From: an uncultured Muribaculum sp.
GTDB lineage: Bacteria; Bacteroidota; Bacteroidia; Bacteroidales; Muribaculaceae
NCBI GenBank assembly: GCA_910589555.1
Contig: CAJUTE010000003.1
Coordinates: 1 to 64,000 of the forward strand
Direction of reading: 5' to 3'
DNA length: 64,000 nucleotides
Below the pieces are notes generated by a model, which made no database searches, was not told the origin of the DNA, and worked only from the letters and a program-made list of their open reading frames with translations. Below are positions 17,696 to 28,200 of the stretch, piece after piece (position 1 is the first letter of the stretch; every line of letters starts with the position of its first letter). A program made the position numbers and the translations under genes.

Positions 17696-17923
17696 AAAGA
17701 AAAGATTTCTATTTTATCCGACTTTAACAGTTAAAGCCCTTATTCTATGGAGATTAAATAAATTTTAACTCACCATAGGGAAAACGCAAAAAAAACAAAT
17801 TATTTTATATGTTTTATAGCAGTTTTTCTTTGCTGTATTTTCATTTTATTGGAGGTTGGACGCGATTTTTATTCAGACATGATTTCGCCATGCAACATAA
17901 CATTTTCCTTGCTTATGCAAAAA
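17696..17923. other. Rest of the non-coding stretch between uvrA and the XRE gene
   Basis: AT-rich DNA without a supportable gene. It contains a small palindrome CTTTAACAGTTAAAG (17722-17736) and a wider inverted pair CTATGG (about 17744) and CCATAG (about 17773). No TAnnTTTG element clearly serves a gene here. Confidence 0.4.
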
Positions 17924-17953
17924 AATGAGGCGAGCTTCAATACTCGCCTCATT
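17924..17953 (-). terminator. Rho-independent terminator of uvrA
   Basis: Perfect 11-bp stem AATGAGGCGAG (17924-17934) and CTCGCCTCATT (17943-17953). On the minus strand it is followed by a run of seven T. It lies 28 bp past the uvrA stop. Confidence 0.88.
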
Positions 17954-17980
17954 AAAATTTAATGATAGAAATATGATCTC

Positions 17981-20800
17981 CTATTTAAGTTCTTCGCAGA
18001 GATATTTTGCGGTGGGAGAAGTTCCATTCATAATCTCCCTTGGCGTTCCTGCCGCCATAATTTCGCCACCTCTGCTACCCCCTTCCGGTCCCATGTCGAT
18101 TATATAATCGGCACATTTGAGTACATCAAGATTGTGTTCAATAACGAGCACTGTATTGCCTCGATCTACCAAACGATTCAAAACATCCATAAGCACATTT
18201 ATATCTTCGAAATGTAGGCCTGTGGTGGGTTCGTCAAGTATAAACAGAGTGTTTCCGGTGTCACGTTTAGCCAATTCGGTTGCCAATTTCACTCGCTGAT
18301 TTTCTCCTCCGGACAAAGTGCTTGATGGCTGCCCAAGCTTAATATATCCTAAGCCGATATCCTGAAGCACCTTTATTTTTTTCAAGATATTCGGTATTCC
18401 CGCGAAAAATTCCACCGCCTGGTTTATTGTCATGTCAAGCACATCAGCGATTGATTTGCCCTTGAATCTCACCTCAAGAGTCTCTCGATTGTATCTTTTA
18501 CCGCCGCACACTTCACATGGCACAAGCACGTCAGGAAGGAAATTCATCTCGACTATTTTATATCCGTTGCCATTGCAAGCCTCGCATCTTCCGCCAGCCA
18601 TGTTAAAAGAGAATCTACCGGGTTTATATCCCCTTATTTTTGCCTCCGGAAGGTTTACGAAAAGATTACGTATGTCGGTAAAAACTCCGGTATATGTAGC
18701 CGGATTTGAACGTGGCGATTTACCCAATGGAGATTGATCGACCGTGACAACTTTATCGATATTTTCAATGCCTGTGATCTCTTTATAAGGCAACGGATCT
18801 TGAGCTGAACGATAGAAATGCTTGCTTAAAATGGGCTGTAACGTACCATTGATAAGGCTGGATTTTCCGCTTCCCGACACACCGGCAACACACACGAGTT
18901 TACCTAACGGCAAACTTAATGTGACATTTTTGAGATTGTGCCCTGTGCAGCCTGTCAACCGGAGTGTCTTTCCGTTGCCATCGCGATAGCTCGACGGAGC
19001 TTTGATCTCCTTTTTGCCCGTAAGATAATCCGCAGTCAAAGTTTCAGTTTTAAGCATCTCCTGCGGAGTGCCGGCAAAGACTACATTGCCACCTTTTCTG
19101 CCCGCTTTTGGACCTATATCGATTATATAATCAGCTTCAAGCATAATCTCTTTATCGTGTTCAACCACAATGATAGAGTTAAAAGCATCCCTCAGATTCT
19201 TCAACGACGTTATCAGTCGTTTGTTATCTCGCTGATGCAATCCAATGCTTGGTTCATCGAGTATATACATTACATTTACCAGTTCGGAACCTAATTGTGT
19301 CGCAAGTCTTATACGCTGGCTCTCTCCGCCTGACAACGTCGCTGAGGAGCGATTAAGAGATAGATACTCCAAGCCCACATCCACCAAGAATTTAAGGCGA
19401 TTGAGAATCTCCTTAAGTATCTCTTTGCCGATGAGAAGCTGCTGCTTGTCGAGATTTTTATCGGCATTTTTAATCCATTCATATAGAGTGGATATATCCA
19501 TCGACGCAAGTTCGGCGATGTTTTTCCCGTTAATGAAGAAGTGGAGAGCCTCTTTATTCAAACGCTGCCCATTACATTCAGGACATGATGTGCGAGAATA
19601 GAATTGTCCGCTCCATTTCTGTATACTTGACGGGGCATCATCACTTTGTTGAGCTTCAAGATACTTAACAAGACCTTCGTAAGTTTGAAAGAAGGAGAAG
19701 GTATTTTGGGACTCTGTTTTCAGAGGCAGTCTCTCGTTAGTACCATTCATGATATCATTCAGCACTTCCTCTGAAAGATCCTTTATCGGCGTTTTGAGGG
19801 TATATCCGTATTTGGCGCATATAGCATCAATCTGCCAAAAAATCATAGTATTTTTATATGAGCCCAATGCAACTATTCCACCTTCATGTATCGAGAGGTT
19901 GTCATTCGGAATCAGCTTTGCCCGGTCTATAAGGTTGACATATCCGAGGCCTTTGCAGAAAGGACACGCTCCTTGCGGCGAATTGAACGAAAAGTTGTGG
20001 GGAGCCGGTTCTCGATAAGATATTCCACTTACCGGATCCATCAGCAACTGGCTGTAATATCCGATAGCGTCATCATCGATATCGTAAATCATGAGTTGTT
20101 TTCCGCCTTGTTGAAGAGCTTTTTCAACCGAATCTTTCAATCTTGACGCATCTTTGGCATTTACTTTTAGCTTATCTATGACCAACTCGATTGAGTGGTT
20201 TTTATATCGATCAAGCTTCATCCCAAATGTGATTTCTCTTAATTCGCCATCGACACGTACAGTGAGATATCCCTTCTTTCTTAGCTGCTCAAACAACTCC
20301 TTATAGTGTCCTTTTCTATTCTTCACCAATGGCGACAGGATGTAGATCTTCCTATCGGAATATTTCTCGATAATCATCGTCACTATCTTTTCGCCGGTGT
20401 ATTTTACCATTGGCTCACCAGACACATAACTTCTTGCCTCGCCAATTCTGGCGTAAAGCAGACGCAAGTAGTCATAGATTTCGGTGGTTGTGCCTATCGT
20501 GCTTCGCGGATTCTTATTGATGGTCTTTTGCTCAATGGCGATAACCGGGCTTAAGCCTGAAATTTTGTCAACATCAGGGCGTTCGAGAGTACCGAGCATA
20601 TTGCGCGCATAAGCGGAAAAAGTCTCGATGTATCGTCTTTGCCCTTCAGCAAATATTGTGTCAAATGCGAGCGATGACTTCCCGCTACCGCTCAATCCGG
20701 TTATTACCGTCAGCTTATTGTGCGGGATTTCAACGTCTATGTTTTTAAGATTGTGAACTCTCGCTCCTATGACCGAGAGCGTCTCTTGATTCTTGTCCAT
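17981..20800 (-). CDS. uvrA: UvrABC excision nuclease subunit A
   Basis: 939-residue damage-recognition ATPase of nucleotide excision repair. Two ABC ATPase modules are seen: Walker A TVITGLSGSGKSSLAFD near the N-terminus and VCVAGVSGSGKSSLI in the second half, with signatures LSGGESQRIRLA and LSGGENQRVKLA. Zinc-binding cysteine clusters (CPECNGQRLN, CEACNGNGYKIVEMN, CEVCGGKRYN) are intact. I use MDKNQETL at 20800; the upstream in-frame ATG at 20821 would overlap the preceding gene. It follows the MltD-like gene by 5 bp. Confidence 0.95.
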   Translation of the reverse strand: MDKNQETLSVIGARVHNLKNIDVEIPHNKLTVITGLSGSGKSSLAFDTIFAEGQRRYIETFSAYARNMLGTLERPDVDKISGLSPVIAIEQKTINKNPRSTIGTTTEIYDYLRLLYARIGEARSYVSGEPMVKYTGEKIVTMIIEKYSDRKIYILSPLVKNRKGHYKELFEQLRKKGYLTVRVDGELREITFGMKLDRYKNHSIELVIDKLKVNAKDASRLKDSVEKALQQGGKQLMIYDIDDDAIGYYSQLLMDPVSGISYREPAPHNFSFNSPQGACPFCKGLGYVNLIDRAKLIPNDNLSIHEGGIVALGSYKNTMIFWQIDAICAKYGYTLKTPIKDLSEEVLNDIMNGTNERLPLKTESQNTFSFFQTYEGLVKYLEAQQSDDAPSSIQKWSGQFYSRTSCPECNGQRLNKEALHFFINGKNIAELASMDISTLYEWIKNADKNLDKQQLLIGKEILKEILNRLKFLVDVGLEYLSLNRSSATLSGGESQRIRLATQLGSELVNVMYILDEPSIGLHQRDNKRLITSLKNLRDAFNSIIVVEHDKEIMLEADYIIDIGPKAGRKGGNVVFAGTPQEMLKTETLTADYLTGKKEIKAPSSYRDGNGKTLRLTGCTGHNLKNVTLSLPLGKLVCVAGVSGSGKSSLINGTLQPILSKHFYRSAQDPLPYKEITGIENIDKVVTVDQSPLGKSPRSNPATYTGVFTDIRNLFVNLPEAKIRGYKPGRFSFNMAGGRCEACNGNGYKIVEMNFLPDVLVPCEVCGGKRYNRETLEVRFKGKSIADVLDMTINQAVEFFAGIPNILKKIKVLQDIGLGYIKLGQPSSTLSGGENQRVKLATELAKRDTGNTLFILDEPTTGLHFEDINVLMDVLNRLVDRGNTVLVIEHNLDVLKCADYIIDMGPEGGSRGGEIMAAGTPREIMNGTSPTAKYLCEELK

Positions 20801-20805
20801 TTCAG

Positions 20806-21777
20806 TTAATCGACAGTCCAATTAGAGTTATACGTTTTATGTTGTTGCGAGGATCTTTTCAGATCTTTCAATTCCGGAATTTTTACTGAATACGCCTTTC
20901 CGGTCTTGTTTGGTAAAGATTTATCCCTGATCCAAGGATTGAAATCCCTCAGCTGCATATAGCTTATTCCGTGCTTTGACGCCCATTCCGCCCAATTCTC
21001 GACGGGATAATCGACCGTGACCGTTTTAGTGCGCACCGGCTGATAAAGCTGTGCATCGCTAAGTAAATATCCATAAGCTTGCGGATTTTCCATTATGAGC
21101 TTCATCGAAATCATTCGATAGATGTATCTTGAAGTTTCATCGTTAAGAAACAGATTGTATGCTGTGGTCTGTTTTTGAGCGTCAAGTTCTTTGCTTATCC
21201 TTGCTGTGCCGGCATTATATGAAGCGGCAACCGATTCCCAGTTACCATATTTTTCATAAGCTTTGCGAAAATATTTGCACGCAGCTTCAGTGGCTTTTTC
21301 AAGATTATAGCGTTCATCCACGTATTGATTGATTTCAAGACCATACTGCTGCCCCGTGCCTTTCATAAACTGCCATACTCCCGCAGCGCCGGCTACTGAT
21401 ACCGCGCGAGGATTAAGAAAGCTCTCTATGCAGGCTATGTACACAAGATCCTCATGAATACCGTTCTTCCTGAGTATAGGAATGATTTCCGGAAAATATT
21501 TATTTGCCCGTTTTAGCACCAGCTGAGTGTTGCCATGAGTGTAAGCCATCGATGTGAGTTCACGATCAAGCCGTTCATACATATCCACACGATCGAGATC
21601 TATCTTTTGACCGGCAAAAGTCACCGCACGTGGAATCTCAGGACTGTAGACTTCGGAAAACACTCTTGCTGATTTTTGTCCCGATTGGCTCTGTGCATAG
21701 ACCGGTGATAGCGGCAAAACTGACATCGCGCCAAATATGGTCATGGCTGCATATAAATTTTTGGAATGAGATTTCAT
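20806..21777 (-). CDS. MltD-like lytic transglycosylase
   Basis: 323 residues with a signal peptide ending near SPVYAQS. An SLT domain occupies about residues 95-215: catalytic Glu in ACIESFLNPRAVS, then GAAGVWQFMKGTGQQYGL, and AASYNAGTARI. The C-terminal 90 residues lack a clear LysM repeat, although YSVKIPELK near the end is LysM-like, so it is shorter than E. coli MltD. It cleaves peptidoglycan glycan strands in the periplasm. It sits 16 bp downstream of the CHU_C gene and 5 bp before uvrA, apparently one transcription unit. Confidence 0.88.
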   Translation of the reverse strand: MKSHSKNLYAAMTIFGAMSVLPLSPVYAQSQSGQKSARVFSEVYSPEIPRAVTFAGQKIDLDRVDMYERLDRELTSMAYTHGNTQLVLKRANKYFPEIIPILRKNGIHEDLVYIACIESFLNPRAVSVAGAAGVWQFMKGTGQQYGLEINQYVDERYNLEKATEAACKYFRKAYEKYGNWESVAASYNAGTARISKELDAQKQTTAYNLFLNDETSRYIYRMISMKLIMENPQAYGYLLSDAQLYQPVRTKTVTVDYPVENWAEWASKHGISYMQLRDFNPWIRDKSLPNKTGKAYSVKIPELKDLKRSSQQHKTYNSNWTVD

Positions 21778-21793
21778 ATTAAGATTTTTATGA

Positions 21794-23137
21794 TTATTGA
21801 TTGGGCGAAGCGCCTAATCGTTTCTTCTGATTGATAATATTTATGTCGCCTTTTAGACTGTAGTTCTTTCCATCGGCGCCACGTGCTTTTATCACATAGT
21901 AATACACGCCTGCCGGAACGAATTTTCCCTTATATTTACCATCCCATCCGTCAGCCGGATTAGTAAAGTGGGAAACGCATACGCCCCAGCGATTGAATAT
22001 ATGACATTCAAAATCAATTATGGATTGAAAGCTTACTTTCCAGATATCGTTAATACCTTCGCTTGATCCGGGGGAGAAAGCGTTTGGACATACCAACTCA
22101 GATGATCCGATGGAGACTTCGTATGCCGGACTGTAGTAATCACAGGTCGCGGCATCGTTGCTTGCTGTGAATCTCACATAAGTGATGCCTTCATCTTGAA
22201 AAATATGGGAAAAATCAAGATTATTGTCCCGATAAAATATATCGTTGAATTCCGGATCTCTCGACATCTGCCATTCACGAAATATGGCAGCATCAGAAAC
22301 TACTGCATGAAAAGCGATGTCACAAGGCGCCGATCCGCCAAGCCCGTCGAAATCACCGTTTTGTTCGTTATCCGCATCATGAGGCATTTGTTCGGCAGAA
22401 GTAAAGGCATTCACCGCAATCGCATTATAATATGGCGAAATGCCGGTGACTTCCGGCAAATCCCATTCTTTAAGGAAGCGGTCGCATGACACCGATATTT
22501 CAGTGTTGCACAGAGGAGCATCCAAATGTATTTTTTCTCCGATATGGGATAAATATTCAGTAGCTTTATATTCTGAAAAAGCTCCCATGTCTTCGTTATA
22601 CCTGAGTGTATTATAGCTTACTTCAATATCGCGGTCAAGCTCCAATTTTCTACCATTAATGGAATAGTACGGAATGGCGTCTGCCTTTCCTGAAACATTC
22701 AAAATTAGGGTAGAGCAATCTGACTCTTGATCAAAGTCTATTGTCATTATTTCTGGAGCAAATGACGAGTAGTCGACGACCCATATATAAGATGTTGAAG
22801 AGCCGGTTTCAATGACATAGCCACGATTGGCTTCGAGCTGTTGTACGGAATAAAAGTTACCGTCTCTGTAAGTTTCTACTTCCTGTGCGTATGCGGCGCC
22901 AAGGTTTGAGAATGTATACACTTTAGATGGTTGCTCCGATGTGAATTGAAACGAAGCACCGGCTGTACTGAACAGCACATACACTGCATTCAACCCGGTG
23001 GACGCATCAGGTGTCTCAGATAACACCGGGTGGCTGATGCCTTTAAATTCTATCGGCACTCCTGCGGCATTGGCTTTTTGCGGAATTGCCGCGAATGCCG
23101 GGGAAACAAAGAGTAATAGCAGTATATTTTTATTCAT
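21794..23137 (-). CDS. Secreted protein with C-terminal CHU_C / T9SS type B sorting domain
   Basis: 447 residues. A signal peptide (MNKNILLLLFVSPAFAAIPQ) precedes about 330 residues of beta-rich sequence with no family I recognise. The last 95 residues match the gliding-motility C-terminal domain: CPNAFSPGSSEGINDIWKV, FECHIFNRWGVCV, GWDGKYKGKFVPAGVYYYVI. This domain directs proteins through the type IX secretion system to the surface (type B signal). No other T9SS component is in the window. It heads a probable unit with the MltD-like gene and uvrA. Confidence 0.85.
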   Translation of the reverse strand: MNKNILLLLFVSPAFAAIPQKANAAGVPIEFKGISHPVLSETPDASTGLNAVYVLFSTAGASFQFTSEQPSKVYTFSNLGAAYAQEVETYRDGNFYSVQQLEANRGYVIETGSSTSYIWVVDYSSFAPEIMTIDFDQESDCSTLILNVSGKADAIPYYSINGRKLELDRDIEVSYNTLRYNEDMGAFSEYKATEYLSHIGEKIHLDAPLCNTEISVSCDRFLKEWDLPEVTGISPYYNAIAVNAFTSAEQMPHDADNEQNGDFDGLGGSAPCDIAFHAVVSDAAIFREWQMSRDPEFNDIFYRDNNLDFSHIFQDEGITYVRFTASNDAATCDYYSPAYEVSIGSSELVCPNAFSPGSSEGINDIWKVSFQSIIDFECHIFNRWGVCVSHFTNPADGWDGKYKGKFVPAGVYYYVIKARGADGKNYSLKGDINIINQKKRLGASPNQ

Positions 23138-23159
23138 CGTTTCAAAATGGATTAGCTTA

Positions 23160-23167
23160 CAAAGATA
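23160..23167 (-). promoter_or_regulatory. TAnnTTTG promoter element of the CHU_C gene
   Basis: TATCTTTG on the minus strand, 22 bases before the start at 23137. It probably drives the CHU_C, MltD-like and uvrA genes. Confidence 0.75.
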
Positions 23168-23279
23168 ATAAATTATAATGCAAGTTCCTACCGTAAGAAT
23201 AAAGCACAGACGGTAATCAATGGAGTTAAAGCATTTTTTAACAAAGTCAAGGCATTAAGAGGGTGTTTAATAATAAAAA

Positions 23280-23307
23280 GGCGAAGTGCTCTCACGAGTA
23301 CCTCGCC
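23280..23307 (-). terminator. Terminator downstream of the superoxide dismutase gene
   Basis: GGCGA (23280-23284) pairs with TCGCC (23303-23307), with an inner GTGCTC/GAGTAC partial stem. On the minus strand TTTTTATTATT follows. It lies about 85 bp past the sodB stop. Confidence 0.6.
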
Positions 23308-23391
23308 CCCCATTCATCACATTATGCTTAAAAGTGCTATAGTCTGTATTTTATGCGTAGTTAACGCATTAAGAGAAAAAGTACGATTCCA

Positions 23392-23988
23392 TTATTTCTT
23401 CTTAGAATATCTTTCGCTGACTACTTTCCAATCCACGATATCCCAAAGTCGACCCAACGCCTCGGCACGACGGTTTTGGTAATCGAGATAGTAAGCGTGC
23501 TCCCATACATCAAAAGTGAGTATAGGTTTAAGCCCGTCGGTAATTGGATTTGCCGCATTTGATCCTTGAGTGATAAAAAGCTTACCATCTTTGTCCTGCG
23601 ACAACCATACCCATCCTGAACCAAAAAGACCGGTTCCTGCCTCTACAAACAGCTTTTTGAATTCATCAAAAGAACCAAAATCACGTTTTATAGCATCGGC
23701 AAGTTCTCCATCCGGCTCACCTCCGCCATCAGGACTGAACGAAAAGAAATAGAAAATATGGTTCCATGCCTGTGACGCATTATTGAATAGCGGACCTTGA
23801 GCCTTTCTGATGATCTCCTCAAGCGGCATATCCTCCCATTGAGTGTTGCGTACAAGCTTATTCAGATTTTCAATGTAAGTCTTTTCATGTTTTCCCCAAT
23901 GATAGGAGATTGTTTCTTCGCTTATCGCCGGCGCCAATGCGTCAGGAGCATAGGGCAATTCAGGTTGAGTGAATATGTTTACTTCCAT
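23392..23988 (-). CDS. sodB: Superoxide dismutase, Fe/Mn family
   Basis: 198-residue cytoplasmic enzyme that dismutates superoxide. Metal ligands are visible: His in HWGKHEKTY, His in QAWNHIFYF, and Asp and His in DVWEHAYYLDY. The block NNASQAWNHIFYF, with Gln before Trp-Asn-His, and SPDGGGEPDGEL resemble iron-type enzymes; anaerobic Bacteroidales enzymes can be cambialistic, so the metal is not certain. I use the ATG at 23986-23988 (MEVNIFTQ); a longer alternative-start frame runs into the upstream terminator. No clean TAnnTTTG is found in the short gap before it. Confidence 0.93.
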   Translation of the reverse strand: MEVNIFTQPELPYAPDALAPAISEETISYHWGKHEKTYIENLNKLVRNTQWEDMPLEEIIRKAQGPLFNNASQAWNHIFYFFSFSPDGGGEPDGELADAIKRDFGSFDEFKKLFVEAGTGLFGSGWVWLSQDKDGKLFITQGSNAANPITDGLKPILTFDVWEHAYYLDYQNRRAEALGRLWDIVDWKVVSERYSKKK

Positions 23989-24021
23989 AGTGTGTGTTAT
24001 TTTTACGTTTTGAAAATAAAA

Positions 24022-24050
24022 CACCCCCAACCATAGAAAGTTTGGGGGTG
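24022..24050 (-). terminator. Rho-independent terminator of the metal-efflux operon
   Basis: Perfect 9-bp stem CACCCCCAA (24022-24030) and TTGGGGGTG (24042-24050), followed on the minus strand by TTTTATTTT. It lies 31 bp past the TolC-family gene and 33 bp before the sodB start. Confidence 0.88.
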
Positions 24051-24080
24051 ATATTCTCAAAAGGCTCTATATAACCCTTT

Positions 24081-25262
24081 TTAACGAAGTAATTTGTACT
24101 TATTAAGATTTGTTACAGCGATCATGTAGTCATATTCGAGTTGGAGCATTTCCTGGGCAGCTACCATAAAGAAATCCATTTCCGCAAGATAATCGATAAT
24201 CGATATTTCTCCTGCGTCCAACGATTTTTGTAATTGGGAGATGCTATCGTCATTTTTCATTACTGACTTATATTCTGAATATTTTTTCAGCAATTCAACT
24301 GAATTATTACGATTGGCAATCATCTCAGCTCGTTTTTCCACTTTAATCATATCCTGTTCATACAGGAGTGACTCGCTGACAGCTTCGGCTGCCTTAATCT
24401 TATTGCGTGACGAAAAGGATGGCAGCTTTATTCCTACGGAGAGTCCATTGAATACTTCGCCTCCCTCCACACTATGATGGTATCCCAACGAAAATCCGGG
24501 CATTCTTGTCATTTTCTCAGCCTTGATAGAGTAGCGTTGCGATTCAGTTAAAGATTCACTGTATTTAGCCATTGGATCAGCATCAGCCAATAATCGGTCA
24601 TACTCCTCTACCGGAAGAATTATTTCATCAGGGTACTCATTCAGGAGGTCTATGATATTCTGGCACGGCTTTCCGCCATTGAGTTTGTCAAGCGATGACC
24701 TCAGTACTTGAGCTTCTGAATCGAGGGTGGTCATGGAATTCTTGAGCCTGATATTCTCAATCTTGAGTTTATTAAGATCAATGCGAGATAATTGCCCCAA
24801 AGCCACGCCGCGTGCATATTTCTCAATAAGTTGATCCATGATATCCATTCGCTCTTGCAGAATGGCTTTGTTCTTCTTATTATGAATAATGTCGATGTAC
24901 AGCAGCTTTATTTCAAGGCGCTTCTCCATTTCGTTGCTTGCTCTCAAATATTGTAAAGCTCGTGATTTTGTCTTTATCGCTTTGTTTCTGGCAGAATAAA
25001 TTCCCGGCCAATCGAATTCCTGAGTAATGCCTGCGTTCAGTTTATATCCGGCGTCATGACGCCCCCACAAATATTCAAACTCGGCTTCAGGAGCTGACAG
25101 CATATTCTCGCTTTTAGCATCATATATCTCGCTTTTCATCTGCAAATCGGAAGATTTGAGCGACGGATTATTATCAATCACGCTGTCGACCAATGCGTCA
25201 AATGAGCTTGCGAAAGAGATCTCAGTTAGACAAAACAATATAGGGATTATATATTTTCTCAT
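24081..25262 (-). CDS. TolC-family outer-membrane factor of a metal efflux pump
   Basis: 393 residues with a signal peptide (MRKYIIPILFCLTEISFAS). The mature chain is helical with two repeated halves, as in outer-membrane efflux proteins: LVDSVIDNNPSLKSSDLQMK at the start and PGFSLGYHHSVEGGEVFNGL around 270. It would form the outer-membrane duct of the CusCBA/CzcCBA-type pump. Its ATG overlaps the RND gene stop by 4 bp (ATGA). It is shorter than E. coli CusC and lacks an obvious lipobox. Confidence 0.85.
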   Translation of the reverse strand: MRKYIIPILFCLTEISFASSFDALVDSVIDNNPSLKSSDLQMKSEIYDAKSENMLSAPEAEFEYLWGRHDAGYKLNAGITQEFDWPGIYSARNKAIKTKSRALQYLRASNEMEKRLEIKLLYIDIIHNKKNKAILQERMDIMDQLIEKYARGVALGQLSRIDLNKLKIENIRLKNSMTTLDSEAQVLRSSLDKLNGGKPCQNIIDLLNEYPDEIILPVEEYDRLLADADPMAKYSESLTESQRYSIKAEKMTRMPGFSLGYHHSVEGGEVFNGLSVGIKLPSFSSRNKIKAAEAVSESLLYEQDMIKVEKRAEMIANRNNSVELLKKYSEYKSVMKNDDSISQLQKSLDAGEISIIDYLAEMDFFMVAAQEMLQLEYDYMIAVTNLNKYKLLR

Positions 25263-28200
25263 TTATGTTTTGATTTTAATGTCGTAATGTAAAATACCAC
25301 CGGAACAATGAACAGATTCAAGAATGTAGAGGTCAAGAGACCGCCGAGTATCACAATCGCCATAGGTGATTGAATTTCATTTCCCGGTTCACCACCTCGC
25401 AATGCGAGCGGAATAAGAGCGAGTGCGGAAGTGAGGGCAGTCATTACGATCGGGAGCACTCGGTCTTTGGCTCCTTCATAGATGCTTTCCGTAAGCGACT
25501 CACCATTAGCGAGTAACGAATTATAGCGTGAGATGAGCAGCATTCCATTGCGAGTGGAAATTCCCAACAAAGAGATAAACCCGATGATCGCCGGAATATT
25601 CAACTCTCCTGATGTGAGCCGCAAGATAATAACACCTCCAATCATGGCAAACGGCATATTGGCAAGTACGATAAGCGATTCTCGCACGTTCTTGAATTCC
25701 GACATTAGCAGAAGGAATATTATGATTAAAGCCAAAATTGAAGTGAGGAGCAATGTGCGAGACGCGCTCTCCTCGTTTTCAAATTGTCCGCCGTAGGTCA
25801 CATAATATCCTTCGGGGAATTCTACCTCTCGTTTTATCGCACTCTTGATGTCGTCCACAGCTCCTTTCAAGTCTCTGCCGGATACATTGGTAGAAACGAC
25901 AAGTCGGCGTGAATTATTTTCACGATTTACTGAATTTGGACCTGTGGTAGAAACAAATTCAGCAATATAACTCAATGGAATAGGACCCTGATTGCTGTCG
26001 ATTGTCACATCAGCCAGCGATTCGAGGCTATTGCTGTAATCAGGATGGATTCTTACAGTTATGTCTCGTGATGTTCCATCTTCGTAAACTTCAGAAACTT
26101 TAACCCCTCCGAGAGCCATATTGACACATTGGGCGAACTGGGCATTTGTAATACCATACGCCGCCATCAGTTCGCGTCTCGGACGGAGATCTATCTGAGG
26201 ACGTTGCATCTGCTGTTCGACGTTCACATCCACAACGCCGGGAATCCCTTGTATCGATTCGGATATCTTCTTGCCCAATGAATAAAGCCGGTTTATGTCA
26301 TCGCCAAAGACCTTAATTGAAATCTGGGCTTCCGTGCCGGAAAGCATCGCATCAATGCGGTGAGATATCGGCTGCCCGATCTCAATATTCACTCCGGGTA
26401 TTTTTGATAATTTATCTCGCAACTCTTTTTCCACCTCTTTCCGTGAACGGCCATTGTCAAGAGTGTAGGGTGCTTCAATTTCTGAAACATTAGTGCCAAG
26501 TGAATGCTCATCAAGTTCTGCTCGTCCGGTTTTACGAGCCACAATCTTTATTTCCGGTACAGACAGAATCTCTTTCTCTGCCACTCTTCCTATATGGTCG
26601 CTTTCAGAAAGAGAAATGCCGGGAAGCGCACTTATGTTGATTGTGAATGACCCTTCGTTAAACGGCGGGAGGAAGCTGCGTCCCAACGTAAAGAACAGGA
26701 TTACGGCAAATACAAATAACCCGCATGTAACTATGATACTGCCTTTGGTATGTGCCATGACAAAATTCAAGCCTTTAACATAAGCGTTTTTTAAAGCCAA
26801 TGCGGTTTTTGGCTCTTTTTCATCTTTTGCCATACCGGTAGATTTGAGCAGGTAGCTACATAGCACCGGAGTTAAGGTCAGCGCGACAAACGTAGAAGCT
26901 ATCAAGGCAACTATGAAAGAAACGCCAAGCGGAACAAGCATTCTTCCTTCAAATCCTGAAAGGAAAAATAGCGGGAGGAAACTTGCAATAATAATCAGAG
27001 ATGAATTGAATATAGGATATCTTACCTCTTTCGAAGCCTCGAGCACAACGTCAATTACCGGTGCTTTTCCTTTGTTTTCCTTAAGGCGTTTATACACATT
27101 TTCGACATCGACCACAGCATCGTCGACGAGCGAACCGATAGCGATCGCAATTCCGCCGAGAGTCATTGTGTTTATGTTAAGCCCCAGAATGTGCAGGATG
27201 ATGATTGTCACGATAACAGATACCGGAAGAGTAACAACCGATATTGCTGTGGTTCGCACATTCATCAGGAAGAAGAATAAAATCGCGATTACGAAAAGAG
27301 AGCCCTCGATAAGCGACATTTGAAGATTACCGATAGAATTATTGATGAAATCACTCTGTCGGAAAATATCAGTATTTATTTTCACGTCAGAAGGCAAGGA
27401 AGACTTAAGTTCATCAAGTTGTTCTTGAATAGCTTCAGTGAGCGGAATTGTTCCTACTCCCGGCTGTTTGGTGACAGTCAGCAATACTGCCGGACCGGCG
27501 TTAACTGAGGCGCATCCAAAGTTTGGATACTTGCCGGCGGCTTTTATTTCAGCTACGTCCGATAGCCTGACAATCCCGTTTTGATCGCTTTTAATCACGG
27601 CTTGCCCGAACTGCTCGACTGAAGAGGTCATGATATCAGTTTTTACAATGTACTCATTGCCATACTGGTTTATTACGCCTCCTGTGGCATTGTTATTCAA
27701 TGACTCAACAGCAGCCAGCAACTCTTCGGCAGTGACATTATAATTCTTTAAAGCAGCAGGGATAACTTGTATCTGATATTCCTTTTCCTCTCCACCTAAC
27801 ACAGATACTTGCGACACGCCACCGATAGAAAGAAGACGAGGTCCGATTACTCGGTCGGCAATAGTGCGAAGATGCATCATATCGGTTGAATCGGCAGTCA
27901 AACCTATTATCAGCATCTCTCCAAGTATCGATGACTGCGGCCCTATTATAGGTGACCCTACATTTGCCGGAAGCTCATCGCTTAACTCTGTCAATTTTTC
28001 CGCTACTGTCTGTCGGGCTTTATATATATCAGTACCCCATTTGAATTCAGCCCATACGACCGAGAAGCCGGTAGTGGAGGATGAGCGTACTCGGCGCATA
28101 GATCCTGCACCATTAAGTCCGGCTTCAATAGGGCGTGTGACAGTTTTTTCAACCTCCTCGGCAGATAGCCCCGGAGCTTCTGTCATAACCACTACTGTAG

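Noticed and set aside
24022..24050. Part of the sodB coding region from a longer alternative start
   Set aside because: The extra residues would be encoded by a terminator hairpin, and the family N-terminus matches the ATG at 23988.
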